Source: Dicyema japonicum (lineage: Eukaryota > Dicyemida > Rhombozoa > Dicyemidae). From it: 64,000 bases of DNA. How positions within the stretch are numbered: position 1 is the stretch's first letter; the number at the start of each line of letters is the position of its first letter. This document shows, in pieces, positions 33,782 through 44,948 of the stretch. The notes under the pieces are model-generated. The model ran no database searches, was not told where the DNA came from, and saw only the letters and a program-made list of their open reading frames with translations. A program made the translations under genes and the position numbers. The stretch is taken from positions 124,001-188,000 of the forward strand of contig RDEW01000053.1 of assembly GCA_011109175.1 (NCBI GenBank). Reading direction: 5' to 3'.

Positions 33782-34874
33782 ATGTTTAATTTTGAGGATC
33801 TTTTCAGAGGAACCCTTTTTGATGTTTGTTGAATATTTAAATTTTAAGAGCAGTCAAGATTCTTTAAATAAATCAGTTACTGAACAGGAACCTGTCCCTG
33901 AGCCCACTTCCAGGCAACCCGATAGCCTTACTCGAGTATTTTCACATATTTCATCTTTATCAAACGACACCATCCAAGTGGACCGGTTATATGAATTTAG
34001 GCTTTTAAAGTTGAAAGTTCATGCCAGTCCTTGTCAACTGTCAACCAAAAAAGAGATCCTGGGATCTCCGACGTATCCAACTCAAGTGATGCCCTAAAAT
34101 CAGTGCTTGTTTGAAATCATCCTTAGACTAAACCTTCTTCCAAGGTCTCTGAAGTCTCTGAGCCTCCAAAAAAGACATCCTCATGTGTAATCTGACCTTG
34201 TTATACCAGCTGACTAAGGATGAGCTCGAGTGGTTGGTCTCCGCCGCCAAAATGGACATGGAAGCGATGAAAGCACTCCTTGCACGTCTCCCTGGTCTCC
34301 TTGATCTGCAGGTTGGTTCATTGGTCCTTTAAGCACTCCACTTATATAGAATCCATTGAATGTTACCTTCCTTGTTATTGTTAGGGGGTTAGTTGTTTGC
34401 TAACGTTGATAGTTCACTGCGGCTCACTGGGCAGCTCGTCAAAACAATGACGTCATAATTCGGTGGTTGTGGATGAACTCTGCAGACCTCAACTGCAAGA
34501 CTGTAAGCTTGGTTGTGTATTTTAGAATGTAAGAATGTGATTGATGAGTGTTTAGACGGGGTTGAGTCCCCTTCATATTGCCGTGATGGCTAAGAACTGG
34601 AAGGTCGTGAATGCCCTGACTAGGGAAGTAGGTATAGTGTGGAGTTTATGGAGAATGTGACATTCATGTGCGGGACTTTGAGGGACTAACGCCATTTGAT
34701 TACTTGGACGAGTTGGAGGATTCTGAGATAACAGGTTGCGCTGGTTGGTGTGTTGTAGACTCTCTCAACCCAAAATCACGCCCACTTGTCTGTAAGAGAT
34801 CAAAACGGTCTCTTTTTTTTCTTTTTCGAAAGAATACGTTTTGTTCTATTATGCCTTGTCATAGAAAAGAATAA
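33782..34874 (+). CDS. SOWAH-like ankyrin-repeat protein
   Basis: The spliced product is about 275 residues. The N-terminal MFNFEDLFRGTLFD is followed by a Ser/Pro-rich linker. LTKDELEWLVSAAKMDMEAM opens the ankyrin block, which continues FTAAHWAARQNNDVI, LSPLHIAVMAKNWKVV and EGLTPFDYL. This resembles the ankyrin region of sosondowah (SOWAHA-D) proteins. Introns: 33824-33848 (25 nt), 33978-34000 (23), 34103-34126 (24), 34187-34209 (23), 34324-34349 (26), 34362-34412, 34503-34555, 34632-34653 (22) and 34735-34758 (24). The two intervals of 51 and 53 nt can each be read as two tiny introns around a 3-nt exon (34385-34387 and 34526-34528). With these exons the total is exactly 276 codons. The short C-terminus is uncertain. 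Confidence 0.72.
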
Positions 34875-35091
34875 ATTTGGACTGTTTGCTGTTATTTTCA
34901 ATAATTTTATGTTTTTTTGGTCAATCTGTCCGTCTTGGAATAGAAAAAACAAATCTGCAATATTTTGTGGACTAGAAATTAACTAAATTGTTCATCCGTT
35001 TCTTCCTCCGTCCTGGGGCTCATCTCGGCTTCTTTGAGGTTTTCATTAAGGACGGTCGGTAGGGTTGTCCTTGGTCGATCTGAAACGCTGA

Positions 35092-35480
35092 GTGCCTAAG
35101 ACAAAGCAGGCCCTTTTAGTCATGCTCGCAGGGGTCCAGAAGAAGTATAATTCCAACTTGCCTTCAGGATCCCGTACGAAATCCCTGTGCTCTTCGTCTC
35201 TTGTAAAGAATATCGGACCGAAGTCTGGAGTGGTTCTAGAAAGACAGGATATGCCTAAGATAAACCTTCCTAGTTCATGCCATGTGCAAGTCAAAGTACC
35301 CGCCTTGTACAAGAGTATGGATTTCAAAGTCGTTGTACTTGTGGACTCTTGTATCCACATCAAGCTCTTTACGGAAAAACCAAGTTTTCTCGATTTACAG
35401 TTATTTTTCAAAGTAACGGTAATATCATACGATAGCATTCCACCGAATAATTTATATTATGAAATATATGCCGAGTGTAA
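35092..35480 (+). other. Open frame partly made of repeat family A
   Basis: A 167-codon frame (35092-35595) precedes and overlaps the JUN-like frame. Its first part, around 35110-35260, is a copy of repeat family A (also at 24860-24990 and 42225-42320). The later part (LQLFFKVTVISYDSIPPNN) has no recognised domain. It could supply upstream exons of the bZIP gene, but no intron joins the two frames cleanly. Confidence 0.3.
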
Positions 35481-35972
35481 ATGCTGGGAAATTGTTCGGA
35501 AGATGGTCAAGGGGGAGGAACCTGTTATTTACAATCCTACAAAGAGTCAGGAACAAATAACTCACTTTACGTCAAAAACAGCTGTTTGTATTTAAGAATT
35601 TGTCATTCTGATTATGACTATGAACCAGAAAACCTTGAAACAGTAAAGGCCATATACTCTGATGAGATAAAAGTCATCTCCCAGATTCCTTCTTATAAAT
35701 CCTTTACATTGGAGAGCATATTGGGGACCCCTAAGCCGTTAGAAAGTCTTCATGATGCGAATTTTGAGTCGAGTGAAAAGGAGGAAAAGAAACGCATAGC
35801 AAACAGATTGGCTGCTCGTCGTTGCAGACAGAAAAAAATTGATAAAATCGTCCAACTGGGGGAGAAAATAAAATACCTCGAATACCAGATAGGACAGTTA
35901 AATTTATTAGGTGAAATTTCCTCATGTCAGCTCATGGATGACTTGTACTCATCGTACTGTGACAATCAGTAA
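35481..35972 (+). CDS. JUN-like bZIP transcription factor
   Basis: The frame of 163 codons ends in a bZIP domain. The basic region KKRIANRLAARRCRQKK contains the N-x2-AA-x2-CR DNA-contact signature of the AP-1/JUN type (NRIAASKCR in JUN). It is followed by a short zipper with leucines spaced by seven (VQL, KYL, GQL), after which the heptad pattern stops. JUN and FOS zippers usually have five heptads, so this one is short. The N-terminal 95 residues are not recognised. The start at 35481 is the first ATG after a stop in this frame; upstream exons are possible. A 20-nt GT-AG interval (35911-35930) exists in the zipper, but removing it would end the protein after a few codons. Confidence 0.75.
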   Translation: MLGNCSEDGQGGGTCYLQSYKESGTNNSLYVKNSCLYLRICHSDYDYEPENLETVKAIYSDEIKVISQIPSYKSFTLESILGTPKPLESLHDANFESSEKEEKKRIANRLAARRCRQKKIDKIVQLGEKIKYLEYQIGQLNLLGEISSCQLMDDLYSSYCDNQ

Positions 35973-36079
35973 CCATTTACCAAAATTTATTTTTTAATGG
36001 TGTTTATTCTCTCAAAAATAATTTAATTTTAAAGAGGGGGATCAACAATCACACACCTAAATACACTAAATAAGTTCAT

Positions 36080-37060
36080 AACAAAAGATTAGGACAGAAA
36101 AAGACGATTGTATGCTCAATTGATATCCAGAAGGCTTTTGATTCGGTTTCGAGGAAAATTATCACGTACAAAATATATTGATGCAAACCTGGAATTGTGG
36201 TTGCGAAATTTCTTGAGTGGTCGACTATGGCAATCGATGTTCTGTATCTAGACTATTAGCAAATGACGTTCCCCAAGATTCCCCATTATCTCCCCTCTTG
36301 TTTAACGTTTTGATGGATTGCCACTCCTCAGGAGGACGATTACAAATTATTAACATATGCTGATGATATAGTCATTGCCTCGAGGGATGAGAGTATTGTG
36401 TAAGCAACAAGAAGAATGCAGGACAATCTGAATAAATTAAGTTTATGGCTTTGGGAAATCAATTGATTGCTAGCCCGGAGAAGTCCGTGTTGACCCTATT
36501 CACGACAAACAGAAGAGTATCAATTGACGTCACACTAGATGGGAAGATTATCCCGCAAAACAAATACCATAAATCCTGGGAGTTACCTTTGACACCTTCT
36601 TAACCTTTACAAAACATGTCGAAAACATGTTATTGACTTGTACGAAAAAAATCAACTTCCTGAAGGCGTTCTTGGGAAACCTAAGAGACAAAAAAGATCT
36701 GAGTGGTCTGGATGTCATATACAAACAGTTCATCGAGGCTACAATAGGATACGCATGTAATGTCTGGGGATCTAACCTTGCTGCAACGAATTTCGAATCT
36801 GCAACATTCAAGTGATCGCAGCAAACCTACTAAGGAAATATTCCCGTGTGGAAAATCTATCCAGAAACTAGAAAATATGATAGAGAACAGTGTCCCTGCG
36901 AAGGACTTGAGTATGCGGCCCCCGTCCATATCGGAAATGCGCAGGAACGCAGTCGGAACACCGAGAAAAAATGAGGAGACTTTTGAGGGAGGATGGGATC
37001 ACCTGAAATTTGTTATTTTGGATATGACGGTGGCTTTTTTTGGTTCAATAAAATAAACCA
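36080..37060 (+). pseudogene. LINE reverse transcriptase, decayed (Jockey-like)
   Basis: The strand shows SIDIQKAFDSVSRK near 36120, LLTYADDIVIAS near 36350-36385 and VIYKQFIEATIGYACNVWG near 36715-36770, with many stops. The final 100 nt (CCGAGAAAAAATGAGGAGAC to GATATGACGGTGG) is the element's 3' end. It is found again, inverted, at 38690-38790, 41185-41290 and 25850-25920. Confidence 0.82.
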
Positions 37061-37261
37061 GCCAGCCAAACAGTTAGTTTAGCGGATGGTAAAAGTACAT
37101 CCAAATGGACCGAATAATGGACTCGGGAGGCATTGGATACATAAATTTTCGAAACCAAAAAGTTTCAAAAAAACCAAATTGTTAATGACAATATTAATAG
37201 AGTGGTTAACATTATCTGTCAAGTGTTGAAGTAAATTACACTTGTCCTATATTGAATAGAA

Positions 37262-37405
37262 GACATTCGTTCAATAACGTGGTGTCATGTGATCCATCTT
37301 TTTAGTGGAGTTCAGTGCCAGGACGGCATTAAATTCATTTGCTTTCCTTCTCTTCACTTGATCACTCCTTAGAGGGGTTCTCACAACCGTGATTCTGGAT
37401 GGACT
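37262..37405 (-). repeat. Dispersed repeat family B, inverted copy
   Basis: On the minus strand the order GTCCATCCAGAATCACG, GAACCCCTCT and GGATCACATGACACCAC matches the copies at 30-245 and 10765-10975. Confidence 0.7.
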
Positions 37406-37931
37406 TGTCTTTTGAAGGAATTATCTTTGCATAAATGTGACCGTGGAAACACTTGTTTCATGTTGACTTGTTTTCCAGTGTATCTGGTCCTTTAATTCGG
37501 AGGCGGAGTTTACAGGAGGTCTGCATCCCAGTATTTGTGTGACCCTCGGATTAAAAATGGTGAAACTTAGTGCCAGAACAAATGACACTGCACCGAAAGT
37601 GGACATAATAAACAATACTTGCCGTCTTTTCTCTGTCTAATCTGCAGCAGAGCAAGTCGCTATTCTATGCTTGGATACCTTGGGTGCTACAAGCTAACAA
37701 TAAAGACCACACAATATGGCAAATTAGTCAAGCCCTTCATACCTTGGGTAATGCAGAAGGCGGAAGGAGCTCTCCTTTTGATCTGTCCTGGACCTATCTA
37801 ACAGGATAAATTTCTATGCCACTTGAATCAGCATGTGTTGGAGAGTCATCCTCAGGATCCAAAGGTCGTCGCGTCTAACAGCTGCCTCTTGTCTTTTAAA
37901 GCTACCAGGGTAGTCGATGATAATAATCAAG
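37406..37931. other. Unresolved stretch, possible minus-strand exons
   Basis: A minus-strand frame at 37615-37421 starts MSTFGAVSFVLALSFTIF, which looks like a membrane segment, and several GT-AG intervals occur upstream of it. I could not build a consistent gene. Confidence 0.25.
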
Positions 37932-38496
37932 ATGCCTAGACTCCACCTTCTCTACTTTGCACTTCTTGTCTTCGGATCACATCCAACCGAACTGAAAAAA
38001 AGGAACCGCAAATCAAGAGAAATTACTCTAAATACGAAACTGATAACATGGCGACTGCACTGGTGAGTCACCTGATTATTCAGGGTCAAAAAAGACAAGC
38101 CAGATCTACGTCTTAAGTGAACAATAAGATCATGGTCAGAGACATCTGGGGAGGCCTGCATACGCTCTCCAGCAACGACAAAGTTCTTTTACCAACAAAA
38201 GAAATACTCAAGCACAAAAAAACATCCGCCTGCCGCAGTGGATCTACGCGAAACGAAAATTGGAAGGAAATTCCACATTTGACAACCACCACAGGTTATA
38301 TACGATCTGCTATTTCATCATTCCCAGGAAGCCTCACGGACAGGTCCCAGCAAACAAAAGGCCTGACGGGACAACTCTTCCCATGAGAAAGTGGTTGATA
38401 CCTGCTTTGGACGTCATGACTGCAACTAACCCAGAATCAGGCCGAGACTTTAAAAATGAAGAAATGACAATGTATCGGTGGACAGTTTATTTTTGA
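37932..38496 (+). CDS. Orphan secreted basic protein
   Basis: The spliced product is 173 residues. It starts with a likely signal peptide (MPRLHLLYFALLVFGSHP) followed by basic sequence, then DIWGGLHTLSSNDKVLL, RLPQWIYAKRKLEGN, LYTICYFIIPRKPHG and LPMRKWLIPALDV. Introns: 38063-38083 (21 nt) and 38117-38139 (23 nt). The reading frame changes at the seven-A run near 38215-38221. One extra A there joins the frames and makes the length exactly 174 codons. No family is recognised, and no transmembrane segment is visible after the leader. Confidence 0.6.
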
Positions 38497-38529
38497 GCCA
38501 GTTGCCATGGAATCGTCAGAAATCAAAAG

Positions 38530-38975
38530 AAACAGGTAAACTGACCTTGCTACAAAGAATCGAGTCCCTTAACGATAGAATAAAAATGAACTGGCTCATT
38601 GAGAACGCATTTCCTTGGAAATCGTCAGAGGAAATGCGTTCTCAATTCTGAGAGAGTCAGTGATTGTCAACTTTGTTTTTGTCAATTTAATAACCAGAAA
38701 AGCACTGTCATAACTATAATGAAAAAAAATTCAGGTGATCCCAGCCTCCCTCAGCAGTCTTCGCATGCTCGGACTTGAAGGAAGTGCTTTCCATGGAACT
38801 CCTATGGACGGTTGACTAATGTTCCTTTTTGGATATAATTTGTGGTTATATGGTGAAACGCATGACGCACGCTAACAATTCAAACTCTCGTAGCCAAAAA
38901 GGAAGAGAAAAAACAGAAGAAACAAACAAGAATCTTCAATTTAAGTATTCACATAGCACCACACTAACGTTGGCT
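38530..38975 (-). repeat. LINE tail and repeat family E
   Basis: The stretch 38690-38970 is repeated at 41165-41470 (CTCCCTCAGCAGTCTTCGCATG and onwards). Its minus strand is the 3' end of the LINE at 36.1-37.1 kb. 38590-38680 resembles 325-425. Confidence 0.75.
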
Positions 38976-39399
38976 CCACATGGCATAGTTGCCAACGAAT
39001 AAATTTAGTTTTGAATGGAAAGCTTTCATTTAGACAAATATTGGGTTCTTTAAAGGTTTAAAAAGTAAAAGAGAAATGCAGAATATTGGCTTTCCATAAT
39101 CGGTGTCGCGATATGACAACTCTGAGTACCTGGTGTTTTTAGTTGACTTTATAAATCCGAAATTTTGACCTTTTTTGACTTTATGATAAATTTATCTACA
39201 AAAAAATTTTTTAGTATAAAAAACTAATCAAAATCTTTATTAAAATACAAAATAATTTAATTCGATACGTTTCGGGTTTAAAATTTCGGTCTTTAGATAG
39301 TAATTTTCTTAATAAAGAAAAAGTTCTCTTAACAAATAATGATGTGGAAGGACCTTTTTTCAAATACACTTTTGTGATAGAAAACACTTGATTGACAAT
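38976..39399. other. AT-rich gene-free stretch
   Basis: No open frame or repeat is supported. Confidence 0.4.
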
Positions 39400-39960
39400 T
39401 AATCTTGATTCCAGTACTTACTGATTCCACATAAATCGTCCCCGAAATGCAATTTCTAAATGGTGTTCAGCCGTCTTCACGATCTTAGCAAAATCCATAG
39501 AACATCGTCAATTATCTGAGCGATAATCGAAGAGTTAGCCGCAACAGACACTGACGACAAGACATTAAAAATACCAATAAGTGACATATTTCTGTCCTCG
39601 GATATCAGTTTCGTCAATCAAAACAAAAATTTTTTCAGATCTATAATAAATGCAAATAAAACCTAAAAAATTGCTTAATTCTGTCAAGCTGCTTCTGGCA
39701 TAAATTTTTTATACTTTTTCGCCAAGTGTGAGTAGAAGGAAGATTATGTCCAATACTCTCAAACAAGTCTCGTAAGCTTTTACTGTTCAGCTTATGCAAG
39801 GGAATATAGGATTCGACAACAACCTTAGTGATTTCATCGACCCATGTGTCGGTAGATGGGTCGATAGTTAGTTTTGTAGTATTGACATTTGTAAAACAGT
39901 AATAAAAATAATAAACCAGCTAATTTGATTTGCTTCTTAGACGATCGATTCAATAAAAAT
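39400..39960 (-). pseudogene. hAT/BED-type transposase relic
   Basis: The minus strand reads WVDEITKVVVESYIPLHKLN, SLRDLFESIGHNLPSTHTWR and later an acidic FVLIDETDIRG segment. The pattern V.ES.IPL..L...S...L.E.I....PS is common N-terminal to the catalytic part of hAT-type transposases. Frame breaks are frequent. Confidence 0.5.
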
Positions 39961-40259
39961 TGTTTTTTGCAGTTACAAAATAGAAAATTCATTGGTGTAT
40001 TTTCTAACAACAGACTTATTCATTTCAATTTCATTCTTGGTTGAACGCGGAATCACAGAGAATAATGATAATTGATACCACGCTAGTATTTTTTTAAACT
40101 CGAAAAATTAAAAAATAAAATTCAATAAAACTTTTGACTTTATTGACCTAAAAATTAAATTTTGATTTTTTTGACATTACCCAAAATTTTGACTTTTTTG
40201 ACTTTATAACTTTTGATTAATATAATATTTTTTTAAATGACAATTATTTAACAAAAAAA

Positions 40260-40455
40260 ACAAATGTTAGTTGAGGAAGCCGGCTGCGTAGAACGAATTC
40301 CCTCGGAGTATGGCCATACCAATCTTTTGTCTCAGTCATAACCCTTCTCGTTGATCCCCTTTCTTTCTGGCAAGCATTCCTCCGAGTTCGCGCAAGAACT
40401 CAGCCGTCATTGGACCAACGGCTCCCGATGACTCGGCCGCAACAGGAGTAAATCG
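40260..40455 (-). repeat. RLE-LINE 3' tail, subfamily 2
   Basis: The minus strand reads ESSGAVGPMTAEFLRELGGM and then KIGMAILRGNSF. It is about 190 nt, nearly identical to 44756-44948 (plus) and similar to 59655-59833 (plus). Confidence 0.85.
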
Positions 40456-41164
40456 GTAATATAATATTTTTTTAAAAACTACATTTTTGTAAGTTTTAAA
40501 CAATTTTAAAGAACATAAGAATTTTTGACTTTATTGACAAAAATCGCCCTAATTATAACTGATTATCTGTGTTTACACGATCGATGTAGAAATATCCAAG
40601 AAAATCGATCACTTAAAACATCAAACGTATTGAATGATTGGAAAAGAAAGAAAAGCGGACTAAATAACATCGATATTACAAATAAAATTTCATATTCGAA
40701 CTAAATTTAAAAAATAGTACTGTGATGGAGCATCCACCATCCCCATTTCCTAAGATGAAAAAAAAGCAAAGCAGGATTCCAAAACTAGAAGAAAGCCAAA
40801 ATAATAAGGATAATAATATTATTGAAGAAAATGACTTGGAGAATGAAAATTCAATAATTTCTCAATAACTTTAATTAAATATTACTAATTTTTAAATTAT
40901 TAGTTATTGATTGGAGAGAAAATATGCTAATTTATGGCATAAGTGTAGATGTCAGAGATTCAGAAATGTTGCTGCGTCAAATCCAGTCGACTACAAATTA
41001 AATGTTATGAGATAGCTACTGTGTTGTACTTTGTATGAAAAGTCGGCAACCCCAATTAATTGAAGATTTCAAAGGGGTAGCAAGCTTCTATTCATATTCT
41101 GATAAGAATCAGTTTTTGATGCCCCTCTGCTACAACAGTAATTTTCCTTTTGCGAGTGAAGGTT
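40456..41164. other. AT-rich gene-free stretch
   Basis: No gene or shared repeat is seen. Confidence 0.4.
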
Positions 41165-41470
41165 AAATTTAAATTTATTGAATCGAAAAAACACCGTCAT
41201 AGCCAGAATGAAATATTCAGGTGATCACGGCCTCCCTCAGCAGTCTTCGCATGCTCGGACTTGAAGAAAGTGCCGTCCAGGGGAACTCCTCTGGATGGTT
41301 GTTGACTAATGGTCCTTTGTGAATATAATTTAGGATTAATCTGGCGCCACCAGAGATGGTGGACCACATGACTCACACTAACAATTGAAGCTCCCTGGAG
41401 CCAAAAGAGAAGAGGAGGAACATAAAAATCAAGCAAATAATCTTCAATTCATGTAGCCACAGTATCATAC
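41165..41470 (-). repeat. Repeat family E / LINE 3' end, copy 2
   Basis: Matches 38690-38970 over its length, including GGAACTCCTCTGGATGGTT and CACACTAACAATTG. Confidence 0.8.
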
Positions 41471-41998
41471 TAACTTTGCAACTGAAGGTTAACTTGATGT
41501 CAGCTAGAAGCAGCAGAGAAGACACATGACCAGTAAATAGTATTAATAATTTATTTTATTTCCATTAAAAAATTAAATTTAAATAATAAAAATCTAAAAA
41601 TATAGCCTTTCGGGAACAATAGCTTGGTGGTCATTATTAACAAACGAACTATTTGACGGTAAGGAAGACAAGTTGGATCGCTAAGGACGCAAATAGTTTT
41701 TCCACGAACACGCAACTCCCATGAAAGCCAACTGAAATATTAGGAAGTCACAAATTCAAAAATGATAAAAATATATTTGAAATTTTAGGATATTTGGAAA
41801 ACATTAAAAAAACTATTGAACTTATTGAATAAGAAAAAAATACAAAGGGAGTTAAAAAGGAATTCTTAGATGGACAACCCCCATAGAATGTTGTGGTAAA
41901 ATAATTCTGAAATCAACGAGATTAAGGTGAAACTAGGAAATGTAGCGATAATCGTGTTTGCCCTTAATACTCCAATAAGATAATCTGAGATAATAAGA
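41471..41998. other. AT-rich gene-free stretch
   Basis: Nothing is supported on either strand. Confidence 0.4.
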
Positions 41999-42211
41999 TT
42001 ATTTTAGTTCATTGTATAATTTTTTGATGTCAGAGTCTTGATATTTATGAGTAGGGTTTGCATAGGCACTATTCAATCTGTAAATAATCAGCTCAATCAT
42101 ATCGCAGTTTTTCACAGTGGAGAGGCCAAACTCAACTTTCCGGATATTTCCCCATCCACTATATTTTACAATCAGCAGCACTCTGTTGACAAAACATGTA
42201 TTTTCAGACAA
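41999..42211 (-). CDS. Short hypothetical open frame
   Basis: A 70-codon frame with a reasonable composition (YSGWGNIRKVEFGLS; ends YQDSDIKKLYNELK). It could be the last exon of a spliced gene whose other exons are not recognised. Upstream lies a copy of repeat A. Confidence 0.25.
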   Translation of the reverse strand: MSENTCFVNRVLLIVKYSGWGNIRKVEFGLSTVKNCDMIELIIYRLNSAYANPTHKYQDSDIKKLYNELK

Positions 42212-42224
42212 TTCGCGACATCAA

Positions 42225-42610
42225 AATCGACTTTCATCAAAAATCCCCAGGTCCAGACGAAGTATATGTCCAAACAGTCTCCATCTTGTACGAAATCCCT
42301 GTGCTCCTCATTCTCTTGTAAAGAGCTGATTATGGCCTGCATGGTTCCAACGGGGAGAACATTGCTGAAGTAGAGATTTCAATGAGACAACGTGGTACCC
42401 TACAGTCCGCAGTAAATTGCCTTGTTTAGATTCCAAGGATGTCTGAAAATAACACTAAAGTCCTTAAGAGGTTCTTCTCCTTTGAGAATCATTGGATTTA
42501 CGAAGTTTCTTTTGCTTGGAATGACCATTTTTAATGCCGTCGGGCACTGGGGCCTTCTGAGACAGGAGGATCATATTATGCGACGTTCACTAAAAGAAAA
42601 GATCCTTTAA
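42225..42610 (+). repeat. Repeat families A and B, joined copy
   Basis: 42225-42325 matches repeat A (TTGTACGAAATCCCTGTGCTC). 42520-42605 matches the end of repeat B (GGGCACTGGGGCCTTCTGAGACAGGAGGATCA). The same A-B association occurs at 24845-25112, suggesting A and B are parts of one longer element. Confidence 0.6.
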
Positions 42611-43258
42611 CCAACGGAAGAACCCAGGAGCATCATTACAGGTATGATGCAATCCCAACCACTCGGCTACTCGGTCGACAATCATGAAGTTTGTCTTAAC
42701 ATTCGGTTAGGGGTACTCTGCTTAGATTCATACAAGCAAATCAAGGAAACCGTTATTTTAATCTTCCTTCGTAATGTGACATATTATTAACATCCTCCTA
42801 TCCTAATCAAGGATCTGACAATTGTTGGGTCATACGAGATTCGAATGAGGTAAGGCTCGTTTAGTTTAACAGAGGACCGAGTGATGACCGACACAGTATC
42901 TCAAATCACTCTTTCAGAACCCGACTGCTTATTTTCGGCTCAGATTATTATTAATCGTTACTCAGCCCAGTCAATCATATGTCATTTTTTGCACGTGCCA
43001 CCAGACAGTGCTTAAATATCACATCTCCCATCTCATAGAGGAAGCATCCCCAATTCCTGAATATAGCCATTGGAATCAAATTCCTAAAACATCGATAATA
43101 ATCAACAATTTTTATGCAAGAAAATCACCCACACTGTGACCCATAATTTTAGGCAGATTGGTTGTATTTGAAAGGAACTCCATAAATATTTAACGACGTG
43201 TCATTCCTTTTGGGGGAACATCTAATCTTGTTGGGACAGTCAGATGAACGTCGTACGT
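42611..43258. other. Gene-free stretch
   Basis: No coding sequence was recognised. Confidence 0.4.
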
Positions 43259-43937
43259 CTACACGTCTTGTAGCCATCCTCTGCACTTTTGGGGTTTATT
43301 GGGTAAAATATTTATGTTGAGCTGAAAAAATTTGTCGTAAATGGCAAAGTTGTTTTTTGCTAGTTTGCTGTGGGACATTTTGTAGTGTCTTGAGAGAAAC
43401 GAAGTCATCAAGGGACTAGGGAAATCGAAGGCCAGCGAAGCTACCTCAATTCCTTCTTCCTGAAACAAATTTGAATATCGTTGACCTACTTTAAGCATAT
43501 AATCAAAAAGAAGTCTTCCATATCCCAGCCGTCTAACAGATTGGTGAATAAAGAAGTCGAGTAAGCACAGTGGTGAGTACTGTCCGAGGCTAAAGTTTTG
43601 ATCATACAAAAATAACGATCGGTACCCAACCTTAATGAAACCCACAACTCTGACATACAAACAAATAATAACCTATTTTCCGATTCTGTCCTCATTATGT
43701 ACAAAACGTCGTTTTTCGACATAACCGCGGTCACCGTGGTCAACACACGTGAAAGTCGCTGAGCCTATGAATCAGAAAAGAAGGGGACCGCAGCAGACAA
43801 ACGACCCATAGCATCGACTATTTGGTACAATTTTCTACTTTGAGTTTAAAATCCTACTCATTCCTTAGCAGACTTTGCTTATTGATTCGATTTATTCGAT
43901 TTGGAAGGACGTCTGATATTTGGAACGGAAATTCCAT
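43259..43937 (-). CDS. ATAT1: Alpha-tubulin N-acetyltransferase (ATAT1/MEC-17)
   Basis: ATAT1 acetylates lysine 40 of alpha-tubulin inside microtubules and is important in cilia. The spliced product is 193 residues, about the length of the catalytic domain alone in animals. It begins MEFPFQISDVLPNRI (human MEFPFDVDALFPERI) and contains VGFIKVGYRSLFLYD, the acetyl-CoA-binding and active-site stretch PLCLLDFFIHQSVRRLGYGR, and ASLAFDFPSPLMTSFLSRHY. The last holds the catalytic Asp; the Cys of PLC matches the other catalytic residue. The end has NNFAIYDKFF. Introns: 43857-43838 (20 nt), 43788-43765 (24), 43672-43650 (23) and 43489-43460 (30). The exons total exactly 194 codons. The long disordered tail of vertebrate ATAT1 is absent. 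Confidence 0.95.
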
Positions 43938-44755
43938 GGAAATATTTTATTGTAAGTTTTAAAAATTTTAAATTAAATAAAATTTAAATCAAAAATTTAA
44001 AATATAGGATTTAATGTTGTCTCTATTTCATTGTTAAATATCTAATTGCTGGATTATTCTATTGGAGGATCACCACACGAAGCTATCTCTCTTCTTGGAG
44101 AAATTCTCTCTAAGTTTGGCCATCTCCGTTCACTTCTAGTGAGTTATTTGAGTAGTCGGTAATCGTGGCTGGGAGTTTGAAGGGTGGTTTACCACTGCTT
44201 AGTGATGTTAGTCCAATTAACTAACTATTGGGTATCCCTATGGATGTTTCCTTTTCTCTTCTCTGGTTCTGAATGGACTTTGTGTGGTCTTGGGGATGAC
44301 TGGTCACTGTCAGGGACTGTGGTAACTCGATTCTATTATTAACTTGCTTTTCAGTGTGTTAAAACATACTTCCATAATCATGCTACAGAATTCTCATCAA
44401 CTATAAGAGACCAAGGTCAGAAAGCTATCTTATGTTTTTTCGACTCACTCTGCTGCATGGACTCGGGTTTTTTTTAAAAACAGGTGTAAACATAATTCAT
44501 GATGTGATATTACCGAAATTCACTCTTCGTTAACCATCAATATCAGTAGAATCTTTCTTTTGATGCTTTACGAAGGTGCGAGCTTGGAAAATTTTATTAA
44601 ATCAATAGGACAATTTCCCGACTAATAGCTTAACTTTCCCGATCAATAGCGTAACTAAATTTTTATGGTTAAAAAACAAAAAATTATGTAACAAATTATT
44701 CCACGATAATCGGTAATACCGAAACATTTTTCTAAAAAAACCAGGTTTTCCGGTA
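43938..44755. other. Gene-free stretch
   Basis: This is the 5' flank of the ATAT1 gene and beyond. No element was recognised. Confidence 0.4.
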
Positions 44756-44948
44756 CCGATTTACTCCTGTTGCGGTCGAGTCATCGGGAGCCGTTGGTCC
44801 AATGACTGCTGAGTTCTTGCGCGAACTCTGAGGAATGCTTGCCAGAAAGAAAAGGGATCAACGAGAAGGGTTATATTTGAGACAAAAGATCGGAATGGCC
44901 ACACTCCTAGGAAACTCGTTTGTTATCCACGCAGCCGGCTTCCTCAAA
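44756..44948 (+). repeat. RLE-LINE 3' tail, subfamily 2
   Basis: Inverted near-copy of 40260-40455. A conserved region starts GTTGCGGTCGAGTCATCGGG and ends at the LINE stop (GGCTTCCTCAA). Confidence 0.85.

Noticed and set aside
35911-35930. 20-nt intron inside the JUN-like zipper
   Set aside because: It has GT-AG ends, but splicing it would end the protein after four codons, while the unspliced frame continues to a normal stop.
38260-38496. FGF-like growth factor
   Set aside because: A weak basic-proline resemblance near RKPHG only; no beta-trefoil pattern or conserved cysteine could be seen.
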